6,619 nucleotides of DNA from Pseudomonadales bacterium. Its GTDB lineage: Bacteria; Pseudomonadota; Gammaproteobacteria; Pseudomonadales; IMCC2047. Below are positions 1 to 5,864 of the stretch, piece after piece. The stretch is from assembly GCA_021736745.1 (NCBI GenBank), contig JAIPFG010000182.1:1-6619 (forward strand), written 5' to 3'. The notes beneath the pieces were generated by a model. The model did no database searches. It was given only the letters and a program-made list of their open reading frames with translations, and was not told where the DNA came from. A program made the position numbers and the translations under genes. How positions within the stretch are numbered: the first letter of the stretch is position 1; each line of letters begins with the position of its first letter.

Positions 1-81
1 GAATATGTTGCGACGTTCAATTCCCCTCGCCATGACATGGTGTAGGGAGCCCGGCGCGTCTATTCGTGCTTTTCTCGGCAT
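1..81 (-). CDS. REP-associated tyrosine transposase (Y1/IS200-like), N-terminal fragment cut by window edge
   Basis: Reading the minus strand from the ATG at 81-79 gives 27 uninterrupted codons that begin MPRKARIDAPGSLHHVMARG and continue IERRNIF. This is the characteristic N-terminus of the REP-associated (RAYT/TnpA_REP) branch of Y1 HUH transposases, which cut and rejoin single-stranded DNA through a catalytic tyrosine and mobilise short palindromic repeats. The HUH motif and catalytic Tyr lie further downstream in the family and fall outside the window, so activity cannot be judged. No good Shine-Dalgarno sequence precedes the start. The upstream side carries the inverted repeat at 113-140. 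The family assignment rests on recognising the N-terminal signature only. Confidence 0.82.
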   Translation of the reverse strand, partial: MPRKARIDAPGSLHHVMARGIERRNIF

Positions 82-112
82 GAGCGGTTAGTAACACATT
101 GCGGCGGGCTTG

Positions 113-140
113 TAAATATAAATATATAAAGGGCGTCCCC
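113..140 (+). repeat. Left copy of the transposase-flanking inverted repeat
   Basis: This 28-bp AT-rich stretch ends in the core ATATAAAGGGCGTCCCC. It matches the reverse complement of 6483-6510 at 26 of 28 positions. It lies 31 bp upstream of the minus-strand transposase start. RAYT genes are typically bracketed by REP-type repeats in inverted orientation, so this is probably the upstream border of the left transposase unit. The GGGCGTCCC part can itself form a very short hairpin (GGG/CCC). Confidence 0.8.
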
Positions 141-413
141 TATCCCCATCATACACCCCGTTTTTCCGGCAAATCGTATATGCGCGGATTGGATACCCCA
201 GGGATATGCGAGGCATCGAAAAAAGACCATTGACAAGGATTTTGATCTTGTATTTTTAAGGCTTTTTCCTATTTGCGGAAAACAGTCACAAAACCTACCT
301 CACTACACTTCACTACAACAATGGGACTTACAATTCCCGGAATCTATAAAGTTAAGTCTCTTTTACCGAATCCGTCAGCGCACTAAGTGAGCATGAAAAG
401 ATCAGTATTTCCT

Positions 414-440
414 ATAAACTTTTTAAATTAAATAGTTTAT
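414..440. promoter_or_regulatory. AT-rich 27-bp palindrome (possible operator or cruciform)
   Basis: ATAAACT at 414-420 is the exact reverse complement of AGTTTAT at 434-440. After one T-T mismatch the inner arms TTTA and TAAA also pair around a 3-nt centre. The dyad therefore has 11 paired positions with one mismatch. It has the size of a dimeric regulator operator but lies more than 300 bp upstream of the nearest gene start, so its function is unknown. Chance is possible in AT-rich DNA. Confidence 0.35.
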
Positions 441-559
441 TTACCATTAGGGAGTGAGTCTAGTTGGGACTCCATTCGATTTATCTTTCACGCCTAGATC
501 AGACATCCTAATGTTTTCAACCTAGATTTTTATCACTAAACAACAAATTTTCTATTTTC

Positions 560-586
560 TTGACAAAAATCAGTTCTTCTTGTAAT
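560..586 (+). promoter_or_regulatory. Possible sigma-70 promoter upstream of the DUF2971 gene
   Basis: A perfect TTGACA (560-565) is followed after 15 nt by TGTAAT (581-586), which matches the -10 consensus at 5 of 6 positions. The spacer is 2 nt short of the optimum. If used, it would give an untranslated leader of about 155 nt before the gene at 749. A second TTGACA at 230-235 has only a poor -10 partner (TATTTT at 251-256). Confidence 0.25.
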
Positions 587-748
587 TGTGTCTCAGTTTG
601 TCTGGAAAAGGCGAAGCCTATTGTGAGACAGAAATGGGAAATCAAGATTCTCAGAAGAGAAGGTGGCTTGCCAATGGAACCTGGGGCCTTTTGCATTTAT
701 CAGAGCAAATTTCCTGATAATAAACGTTGCGGCCTATATGAGTAGCAA

Positions 749-1564
749 GTGAATCAAGAAATGGCCCAAGACGAACTTATATATCATTATACTACCATTA
801 CCGGTCTCAACGGTATCATCAGTTCCCGCAGCGTGTGGGCGAGTGACTGTCGTTATCTTAATGATCGGAAGGAGATCGTTCATGCTATTGACCTTTTTCT
901 CGATAGATATGACGAGAATTCCAAGAAAATCCTATCGCTTGCACTACACTGGTACGGGTTTTCCCGAGCGCACTGCGTTTTTTCACTATCTCGCTCCCCA
1001 CGTGTTCTCAGTCAGTGGCGTGCCTATGGTGAAGATGGTCGTGGCGCAGCTATAGGATTCCGGCGAAAGTATCTTCCGGGTATTGGAAAAACAAGCAGTC
1101 GTTTTCTTGTTGACTGTATCTACCATGACCATGGAAGCTTTCTCGACGGTGTTGTTGAGAAAAGGGGGGAAGATATTGAAGCTCTACGCAAGATGCATAC
1201 AGACTCTGGCGGCGCCGCAGACTCATTTTGGAAGCTGATAGATAAAGACCCGGAACCCCTCGCCCGTGTCTACGGTCAGCTTTTGAGGCTAAAGAATCCA
1301 GCATTTGAAGAAGAACAAGAGGTCCGGCTGGTAATGAGCGTTCCTATAAGAGAAGTCCGCACTAGAGTGGCGAAAGGCCTGATTATTCCTTATGTGGAAC
1401 ATCCGTTTGTGGATAGTGGTGAACAGAACTTTTTGTGGTTTCTTGCTCCAGAAATTTGGTTTGGACCAAGATGCGACAAAAGAAACATGCAGGCACTCCA
1501 GGTGTTTGGGCAGTTTGGCTGGGGTATTAAAGGTGTTCATCATTACGATTGTGGATACATTTGA
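749..1564 (+). CDS. DUF2971 domain-containing protein
   Basis: This 271-residue protein matches the DUF2971 pattern along its whole length. The N-terminal block reads LIYHYTTITGLNGIISS and then WASDCRYLND (about residues 10-40). A central SLSRSPRVLSQWRAYGEDGR block followed by GAAIGF is near residues 78-103. A late block reads NPAFEEEQEVRLV (about 183-195), and IWFGPRCD is near the C-terminus. Family length is usually about 250-300, so it appears complete. The function is unknown. The conserved His-Tyr at the start and the Glu-rich block late in the chain vaguely recall an ADP-ribosyltransferase layout, which is only inference. The GTG start at 749 has no clear ribosome binding site, and an in-frame ATG at 761 would also retain the whole domain. 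It stands alone, with 147 bp before the next gene. DUF2971 genes are frequent in variable islands, but no partner gene is seen here. Confidence 0.85.
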   Translation: MNQEMAQDELIYHYTTITGLNGIISSRSVWASDCRYLNDRKEIVHAIDLFLDRYDENSKKILSLALHWYGFSRAHCVFSLSRSPRVLSQWRAYGEDGRGAAIGFRRKYLPGIGKTSSRFLVDCIYHDHGSFLDGVVEKRGEDIEALRKMHTDSGGAADSFWKLIDKDPEPLARVYGQLLRLKNPAFEEEQEVRLVMSVPIREVRTRVAKGLIIPYVEHPFVDSGEQNFLWFLAPEIWFGPRCDKRNMQALQVFGQFGWGIKGVHHYDCGYI

Positions 1565-1571
1565 AACATGA

Positions 1572-1599
1572 ATGACAAGGTAAAATTTGGAAACATAAT
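1572..1599 (+). promoter_or_regulatory. Candidate sigma-70 promoter for the DUF1566 gene pair
   Basis: ATGACA (1572-1577, 5/6 to the -35 consensus) and CATAAT (1594-1599, 5/6 to the -10 consensus) are separated by 16 nt. Transcription would begin about 105 nt before the GTG at 1712. A weak 5-bp hairpin (CTGAT/ATCAG, 1610-1625) would lie in the leader. This is a consensus match only. Confidence 0.35.
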
Positions 1600-1711
1600 A
1601 ATTTCGCTTCTGATTTTTAGATCAGCAAAACATTACCCTGTTATTTAAGGATGCCATTTTTTCCATAGCAAATCGTTCTTGAAAAAGCATTTTCAAAATG
1701 GAGGTTAACCC

Positions 1712-2437
1712 GTGAGAAGATTTACTATTGTTATTGCTGTGTTATTTTTTATCTGTATATTTTCTTTTCCGGCTTTAGCATGGCAGGTTCCAGATACAGG
1801 ACAAACGGAATGCTATGATGATCAAGGGCGAACCATCAATTGCCCTGAATCTGGGGAGCATTTTTCCGGACAAGACGGAAGCTATCTGATCAACCCGCCA
1901 TCTTATACAAAATTGGATGAAAGCGGGAACATTCTATCAGATTCAGCGGAATCATGGTCTATGGTCAAAGACAATGTGACCGGGCTGATTTGGGAGAAAA
2001 AAACGAATAAAGATGATGTTTCTAATTACGTTGATCCCCATGATGCGGACAATGTATATGCGTGGTATGATAGCAACCCGCAAACGAATGGAGGAGTTGC
2101 CGGGCTTTATAATAACGGTAAGAACACTGAAGTTTTCATCGCGGAACTGAATTCAGCTGAATTTGGAGGCTTTGATGACTGGCGAATGCCTTCAAAACTG
2201 GAGCTAAAAACGATCGTCATTTACGGTCCGCATTCTCCTGGGGCGGCGATAAACAAAAGTTTTTTTCCAAACACACAATACGGCTCCCATGAGTATTACT
2301 GGTCTAAAAACAGCTCGGCCGCCAATGCCCGTTATGCATGGTACGTTTATTTCTATGATGGAAGCGATGCGTGTGATTCATATGGCGAAAAGGAATACGA
2401 TTCAAGATATGTCCGTGCCGTCAGAGGCGGAAGTTGA
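1712..2437 (+). CDS. Exported DUF1566 (Lcl C-terminal-like) domain protein
   Basis: This is a 241-residue secreted protein. Residues 1-23 form a Sec signal peptide: two arginines, a long hydrophobic core, then PALA before W24. The mature part carries one DUF1566 domain, the fold named after the C-terminal domain of Legionella collagen-like protein and related to C-type-lectin-like folds. The family landmarks appear in order: KLDESGNILSDSAESW and MVKDNVTGLIWEKKT (about 68-98), FIAELNS then GGFDDWRMPSKLEL (about 145-168), a YYWSKNSSAANARYAWYVYF block (about 194-213), and the closing RYVRAVRGG. GTG at 1712 is supported by GGAGG 7 nt upstream. The next DUF1566 gene begins 11 nt after the stop, so the two are probably cotranscribed and may act together in the periplasm or outside the cell. 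The ligand is unknown. Such domains are usually found in adhesive or surface proteins. Confidence 0.88.
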   Translation: MRRFTIVIAVLFFICIFSFPALAWQVPDTGQTECYDDQGRTINCPESGEHFSGQDGSYLINPPSYTKLDESGNILSDSAESWSMVKDNVTGLIWEKKTNKDDVSNYVDPHDADNVYAWYDSNPQTNGGVAGLYNNGKNTEVFIAELNSAEFGGFDDWRMPSKLELKTIVIYGPHSPGAAINKSFFPNTQYGSHEYYWSKNSSAANARYAWYVYFYDGSDACDSYGEKEYDSRYVRAVRGGS

Positions 2438-2448
2438 AAGGGGCTATC

Positions 2449-3573
2449 ATGAAAAAGGCCGTTTTGTTGACATTTGCTCTTTTGGTTTGCCTTTCCCAGC
2501 ATGCGTGGTCTGAATTGATCGACAACGGCAACGGAACTGTGACGGATACCAAAACAAACCTTACATGGCAGGAGGACTCGGCGCGGGACGGTGTAGGAAA
2601 TTTCCGGTTGACCGATTGGAATGAGGCGCTTTACTTCTGTGAATCTTTGGAGCTGGGGGGAAAACAAGATTGGAGGCTTCCTACAATTATCGAAATGGAA
2701 ACAATCATCGATATTTCCGCTTCAGACCCGGCAACATATGCTGCTTTTTCATCGTTGACCTATTCCGGGTATTACTGGACTGCAACAACACAGGATTACG
2801 ATAGGGATAACGCTTGGTTGATCACCTTCGAAAATGGAGGAGACGGAACGAAGTCAAAAACTTCGGCTTCCGGTTATGTTCGGGCTGTACGGGGCGGTAC
2901 GATTACTCCTAGCCCTGTTGGGCCGTTCCAAGACAATCAAGACGGAACCACTACAGATACGCGAACAGGCCTTGTTTGGCAAACGGCCACCCCAGAGAAC
3001 ATGCTGACCTGGAAAGAGGCTTTAGCCTACTGCGAAGAATTGAATCTTGGTAATCGCTGGAATTGGCGCCTTCCGACCATCAAGGAACTTGAATCGATTG
3101 TTGATTTATCCGTCTGCGTACCGGCAATTGACCCCAGTTTTCAGGAAACACGGAATGATGATTATTGGACTTCTACAACTTATGACGAAAACCGGTATTA
3201 TGCATGGGTTATCGATTTTTCGACCGGTGCAGGCGGTACGATCAGAAAAACGAACGATTCGGCATATGTTAGGGCGGTTTGGGGCGGCATTAATACCATT
3301 GTGTATGTAAGCAAAACTGATGGTTGCAGTGGCAACACACCGTGCTATTCAAATCTCCAAGATGCTATAAATGCAGTTGAAAGCGGTGGAACGATCAGGG
3401 TCGGTAGGGGCTCTTTTACTGCGCCATACACCTTAAACAATCAAAAATCCATAAACGTGCATGGCGGATGGAATGACAGCTTTTCAATTCAAAGCCCGAA
3501 TACAACTTTCCTGGTAACGCCAAGAGTATTCAGCGGTGGATTGACCTTTGGGTGCGTCACCTTTAAACCGTAA
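2449..3573 (+). CDS. Exported protein with two DUF1566 domains and a beta-helix-like tail
   Basis: This is a 374-residue protein from the ATG at 2449, chosen over the in-frame TTG at 2434 because AAAGGGG precedes it and a clean signal peptide (residues 1-21, cleavage after AWS) begins there. Two DUF1566 units follow. Unit 1 (about 22-149) has NGNGTVTDTKTNLTWQ, QDWRLPTIIEMETIID, YYWTATT and YVRAVRGG. Unit 2 (about 158-279) has QDGTTTDTRTGLVWQ, WNWRLPTIKELESIVD, DYWTSTT and YVRAVWGG. The tail (about 280-374) contains CYSNLQDAINAVESGGTIRV and HGGWNDSF, the opening of a right-handed parallel beta-helix (pectate-lyase-like) repeat, and stops after GCVTFKP. A full beta-helix would be longer, so the tail is a short cap or a truncation. 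The two units look like an internal duplication. The gene is probably in an operon with the single-domain paralogue just upstream. Confidence 0.87.
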   Translation: MKKAVLLTFALLVCLSQHAWSELIDNGNGTVTDTKTNLTWQEDSARDGVGNFRLTDWNEALYFCESLELGGKQDWRLPTIIEMETIIDISASDPATYAAFSSLTYSGYYWTATTQDYDRDNAWLITFENGGDGTKSKTSASGYVRAVRGGTITPSPVGPFQDNQDGTTTDTRTGLVWQTATPENMLTWKEALAYCEELNLGNRWNWRLPTIKELESIVDLSVCVPAIDPSFQETRNDDYWTSTTYDENRYYAWVIDFSTGAGGTIRKTNDSAYVRAVWGGINTIVYVSKTDGCSGNTPCYSNLQDAINAVESGGTIRVGRGSFTAPYTLNNQKSINVHGGWNDSFSIQSPNTTFLVTPRVFSGGLTFGCVTFKP

Positions 3574-3662
3574 GGCTTTTTTCCGTGGTCTAAAAACAAC
3601 TTTCGGCCATTACATGTAGTTCGTTTGGGCCAAATGAGAAGGTTTTGGGAATGTAAACTATA

Positions 3663-3899
3663 ATGAGTGAATTCGAGGTCATTGGAGAGATAGGTGCCGT
3701 CGAATTGATCGCTAGAGGCCTTGGCATCCGCGACATAGCCCGATTGAACCGTCAATACGGAAAGGGGAAGTGGAGAAAGCTTAAGGGATACGCCCGTATT
3801 CGTTTAAGAACAGGCCGCGTCCGAATGGCTGAGCTTCATTGGTATGAGGCCCATGGAATTGGCAGAAGAGAAATCAAACGAAAGCGATATGTGGAATAA
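3663..3899 (+). CDS. Small basic conserved hypothetical protein (first gene of a pair)
   Basis: This 78-residue protein is strongly basic: I count 20 Lys/Arg against 9 Asp/Glu. It opens with EFEVIGEIGAVELIARGLGI, continues RDIARLNRQYGKGKWRKLKG, and ends in a Trp/His/Arg-rich part (MAELHWYEAHGIGRREIKRK). The sequence has the look of a conserved family, and I recall similar short hypothetical proteins in other Proteobacteria, but I know no function. The basic centre could bind nucleic acid, which is inference. No signal peptide or membrane segment is seen. The ribosome binding site is weak (GGGA about 12 nt upstream). The stop is 2 nt before the next start, so the two are almost certainly translated from one message. 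Confidence 0.75.
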   Translation: MSEFEVIGEIGAVELIARGLGIRDIARLNRQYGKGKWRKLKGYARIRLRTGRVRMAELHWYEAHGIGRREIKRKRYVE

Positions 3900-3901
3900 T
3901 C

Positions 3902-4138
3902 ATGAAAGAACCCTTCGAAAAACAAGAAATATATGTCGTGTGTATCGATAACACCGACTATCCGGCATCCCTAGAGCGGCACAAGATCTACAAAGTTGTT
4001 CCAGACGAGGATGCAGCGGCAGACGGCGATATTAGAGTCATTGACGAAAGCGGAGAAGATTACCTCTACTCTTCAGAGAGGTTCGTTCCAATCCGTGTAC
4101 CCGCTGCTGTAAGGAAATCCCTGGAGATGATTGCCTAA
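3902..4138 (+). CDS. Small acidic conserved hypothetical protein (second gene of a pair)
   Basis: This 78-residue protein is acidic: I count 17 Asp/Glu against 10 Lys/Arg. Its core has EIYVVCIDNTDYPASLERHK and IYKVVP, then DIRVIDESGEDYLYSSERFV and PI. The YPASLE-RKIYKV and RVIDESGEDYLY motifs are familiar from short uncharacterised proteins in several bacterial phyla. The alternating hydrophobic and charged pattern suggests a small beta-rich (SH3-like) domain, which is inference. The function is unknown. It begins 2 nt after the stop of the basic 78-residue gene, so coupling is likely. The opposite charges make a protein-protein complex plausible. No terminator with a T tract follows. A 7-bp hairpin with a 3-nt loop at 4155-4171 lacks one. 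Confidence 0.77.
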   Translation: MKEPFEKQEIYVVCIDNTDYPASLERHKIYKVVPDEDAAADGDIRVIDESGEDYLYSSERFVPIRVPAAVRKSLEMIA

Positions 4139-4154
4139 AGGAATGCCGAACTGG

Positions 4155-4171
4155 CTAATTTAGCAAATTAG
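4155..4171. repeat. Small perfect hairpin after the 78-residue gene pair
   Basis: CTAATTT (4155-4161) pairs exactly with AAATTAG (4165-4171) around an AGC loop. It lies 17 bp past the upstream stop codon. It is AT-rich and not followed by a T tract, so it is at best a weak transcript end or a processing site. It also covers the stop of the possible minus-strand ORF. Confidence 0.35.
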
Positions 4172-4331
4172 GTGGAACAATTCTGAGTTCAGGTTTTCCC
4201 GCTGGGGCAGTTTCGTCGTAGACGGCCAGTTCTATGCCGCTGTACAGTGGAATGTGCCATTTGGGATCGAATCTGTAAAGAAATAGGCTGCCATTTTTAT
4301 GACAATACGGCTTTTTGCCCTGGAATTTCAT
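4155..4331 (-). CDS. Possible small minus-strand ORF, unknown function
   Basis: From the ATG at 4331 the minus strand encodes 58 residues (a TTG at 4355 would add eight). The sequence includes FLYRFDPKWHIPLYSGIELA and then VYDETAPAGKPELRIVPPN, which reads more like a real protein than a shadow frame: balanced composition, a plausible beta-strand pattern, and no competing gene on the plus strand. I see no ribosome binding site and no recognisable family. It could be a short oppositely oriented cassette gene or the remnant of a longer one. Treat it as tentative. Confidence 0.3.
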   Translation of the reverse strand: MKFQGKKPYCHKNGSLFLYRFDPKWHIPLYSGIELAVYDETAPAGKPELRIVPPNLLN

Positions 4332-4358
4332 ATATTTGTAAATATTGGATGTCAATAA

Positions 4359-4436
4359 AACGCTGCACCAGGCGCCTGGAAGCTCTGCGGTCCTGGCGGG
4401 GGATGGTGCAAGGCGCTGGTGATTTTTTCGTTGGCA
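4359..4436 (+). other. attC-like imperfect palindrome A (probable integron recombination site)
   Basis: This 78-nt element is about 80% identical to 5865-5948. Its outer AACG pairs with CGTT. Inside, CACCAG-G-CGCC pairs with GGCGCTGGTG, leaving one bulged G in the left arm, the kind of extrahelical base that sets strand choice in attC sites. It ends CGTTGGCA, which fits the attC right core GTTRRRY only in GTTGG. The left core is degenerate (AAAAC instead of RYYYAAC). The next gene starts 20 nt later, as in integron cassettes. No integrase is in the window. An unrelated mobile palindrome family is the alternative. Confidence 0.55.
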
Positions 4437-4456
4437 AATGGGGGTTATGGAGGCTC

Positions 4457-5134
4457 ATGGCAAAATCTATATTTTTCGAATTGACTCCGCACAAGGATTT
4501 TGATTTCGCTCAATTTATAGTAGATTATTCTAATGCTCAACCCCTCGACTTATCAGGATGCAAACTGCTTCATATTTCAGATCCAATCTTATACCTGAAG
4601 GCCGATTTTATAGAATATATTGTTAAGCACGGGTTCACAAATTATCACCAGATGCAGCTCATTCTTGAGGATTTAACAACCCCATCCACGCCCCCAGAAA
4701 AAATTGAATCGCTGTTATTACGCTACCTTTCAAATATTGGAATTGACGAAGAATTAATAATTATTGACCCTTATTTCTTTCCTGCAAGAATAGAAGATTC
4801 CTATCCAGAAATGATTTCAAGAATAATTCAGGAATTTGCTTCCACATTGGTCAATCTAAGGATAGTAACCGCGAAACATGGAAAGGCATTTTCAATTCAA
4901 ACCAAATCAATTGTCGAACATGAGATCAGGCACGCTTGTCCGGCGATAACGATTTCTCACACCACATCCAATTTTCTTCACGACCGCTTTTGGATTTCTA
5001 ACAAGCGAAAAAAAGGTGTGGTCACAGGCACATCCCTGAACGGATTGGGAAAGAAATATTCCATTGTAGACTTCCTCAAGGATGAAGATGTTGAAGCTAT
5101 TGTATCAGATTTTAGCAAACAGAACCTTGTTTAA
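4457..5134 (+). CDS. Putative phospholipase-D-like (degenerate HKD) protein
   Basis: This is a 225-residue protein from the ATG at 4457. The frame stays open upstream, but that part runs through the attC-like palindrome and is unlikely to be coding. GGAGG sits 3 nt before the ATG, a short spacing. The N-terminal half has no motif I recognise. From residue 98 it reads like a PLD-type domain: ELIIIDPYFF (Asp104), LRIVTAKHGK (about 134-143), then LHDRFWISNKRKKG (His175, Asp176, Arg177) followed by VVTGTSLNGLGKKYS. In many PLD-superfamily proteins of mobile islands HDR-F/Y-xI plus GTSLxxLGKK replaces the classical HxK(x4)D motif. With a single such motif, an active enzyme would need to dimerise. 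The role could be nuclease, phosphodiesterase or non-catalytic. It is the first gene after attC-like site A. The family call is moderate. Confidence 0.6.
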   Translation: MAKSIFFELTPHKDFDFAQFIVDYSNAQPLDLSGCKLLHISDPILYLKADFIEYIVKHGFTNYHQMQLILEDLTTPSTPPEKIESLLLRYLSNIGIDEELIIIDPYFFPARIEDSYPEMISRIIQEFASTLVNLRIVTAKHGKAFSIQTKSIVEHEIRHACPAITISHTTSNFLHDRFWISNKRKKGVVTGTSLNGLGKKYSIVDFLKDEDVEAIVSDFSKQNLV

Positions 5135-5305
5135 AAGAGGATTTTTACTACAAAGTACGCGTTAATGCGTTCACCGGCTGGGAACTATTTTTCTTGTTGC
5201 ATCTAGCCGATAACGATGCCCATTATACAGCCTCGATGGTGGGTTTTTTTGACTGAATTCGCGAGGTTAATTTGTAAGAAAAGATTGAATGGAAAAGGAG
5301 GAAAC
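5135..5305. other. Spacer between PLD-like gene and lipoprotein gene
   Basis: This 171-bp stretch contains no repeat resembling the attC-like sites, so the two flanking genes may share one cassette. CCCA (5219-5222) and TGGG (5240-5243) bracket a 17-nt loop and are followed by seven Ts (5244-5250), which is at best a weak rho-independent terminator for the PLD-like gene. No convincing promoter is seen. Confidence 0.3.
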
Positions 5306-5746
5306 ATGAAAAAAGGTAAGAAAGCATTCTTGACTGTATTATTGGGATTTTTTTTGCTGGGCTGTACCACCAGTGCGCAAAGTTTAGACGCTGCACCACT
5401 AAACCAGCAGACGTCAAAGAACATCGAAAAGAACATCGATATTGCAAAAATAAACGCAATAGCTGGTAGCTGTGAAGAAAAGAATGATCCTGTGTGCAAA
5501 CAGAAACTGGTAAAAGAGATTCAACGGATTTTCAAATCCTCGGGATACAGTCTGAACAAGACCATTGCGAACTGCTATTCGAATAAAGAAAATGCGATTT
5601 ATACAATGCAACTCGGATGGGGTAATTTGTTTGGTGCCGTATTTGCAATGTTGGAAACCGATGAAGGAAAAGACTATATGATTAAAGAGAAAATTCTTTC
5701 CCGAGAAACAATTGATGTTCTGGAAAATGCAAAAAAGAATTTTTGA
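5306..5746 (+). CDS. Small putative lipoprotein, unknown function
   Basis: This is a 146-residue protein with an ideal ribosome binding site (AAGGAGG ending 4 nt before the ATG at 5306). This start is preferred over an in-frame one at 5216, which would bury the signal sequence. Residues 1-20 are a lipoprotein signal: a lysine-rich start, a hydrophobic core, and lipobox LLGC with Cys20 as the lipidation site. Residue +2 is Thr, not Asp, so outer-membrane sorting is expected in a Gram-negative cell. The mature part is mostly helical and charged, with three more cysteines (GSCEEKNDPVCKQ and ANCYSN). A Gly/Phe-rich stretch LGWGNLFGAVFAMLETDEGK comes before a helical C-terminus. I do not recognise a family. 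It is followed by a stem-loop and then by attC-like site B. Confidence 0.78.
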   Translation: MKKGKKAFLTVLLGFFLLGCTTSAQSLDAAPLNQQTSKNIEKNIDIAKINAIAGSCEEKNDPVCKQKLVKEIQRIFKSSGYSLNKTIANCYSNKENAIYTMQLGWGNLFGAVFAMLETDEGKDYMIKEKILSRETIDVLENAKKNF

Positions 5747-5765
5747 TTAAGTATTTTTTGTTCCC

Positions 5766-5798
5766 TGCGGGGGGTTCAAATGTTGATTGTCCCCCGCA
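5766..5798 (+). terminator. Strong GC stem-loop after the lipoprotein gene
   Basis: TGCGGGGG (5766-5773) pairs perfectly with CCCCCGCA (5791-5798) around a 17-nt loop, 19 bp after the stop codon. The stem is GC-rich, but AAATAGAGC follows instead of a T tract. It is therefore not a textbook intrinsic terminator. It may stabilise the mRNA end or act with Rho. Confidence 0.4.
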
Positions 5799-5864
5799 AA
5801 ATAGAGCAAAATTTTCGTTTGAAATATTACGAGGTTGAAAGACTAATTTGATTTTATGGCAAAT

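Larger units (their letters stand above)
82..748. other. Gene-poor spacer between transposase remnant and DUF2971 gene
   Basis: I see no convincing protein-coding gene on either strand here. An open stretch from a TTG at 560 to TAG at 743-745 (61 codons) has no recognisable motif or ribosome binding site, and I do not call it. The stretch holds the repeat at 113-140, two perfect TTGACA hexamers (230-235 and 560-565), and an AT-rich palindrome at 414-440. A short direct repeat TCACTACA occurs twice around 300-320. The rest is featureless and AT-rich, as is common in insertion-prone intergenic DNA. Confidence 0.5.

Noticed and set aside
560..745. 61-codon open frame upstream of and in frame with the DUF2971 gene
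   Set aside because: It starts at a TTG that is part of a TTGACA box, has no ribosome binding site or motif, and ends in TAG. DUF2971 proteins normally begin near the LYHYT block, so it is not a missing N-terminus.
1050..1543. Minus-strand frames inside the DUF2971 gene
   Set aside because: They are shadows of a strongly supported family gene, with low-complexity or implausible composition.
2353..2667. Minus-strand frame across the junction of the two DUF1566 genes
   Set aside because: It is a shadow of two clearly coding plus-strand genes.
1712..3573. Diversity-generating retroelement target
   Set aside because: DUF1566 is a known target fold, but no reverse transcriptase, template repeat or accessory gene is present in the window.
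3599..3634. A third attC-like site before the 78-residue gene pair
   Set aside because: TCGTTTGGGCC resembles the end of sites A and B only if one T is removed, and no matching left arm or shared interior sequence is present.
3489..3755. Minus-strand 88-codon frame
   Set aside because: It overlaps the end of the DUF1566 gene and the start of the basic 78-residue gene and shows no motif or ribosome binding site.
4247..4456. Longer N-terminus for the PLD-like protein
   Set aside because: These 70 codons run through the attC-like palindrome and a possible minus-strand ORF. The ATG at 4457 has a GGAGG and fits cassette spacing.
5216..5305. Longer N-terminus for the lipoprotein
   Set aside because: It would place 30 residues ahead of a textbook lipoprotein signal peptide and ignore the strong AAGGAGG before 5306.
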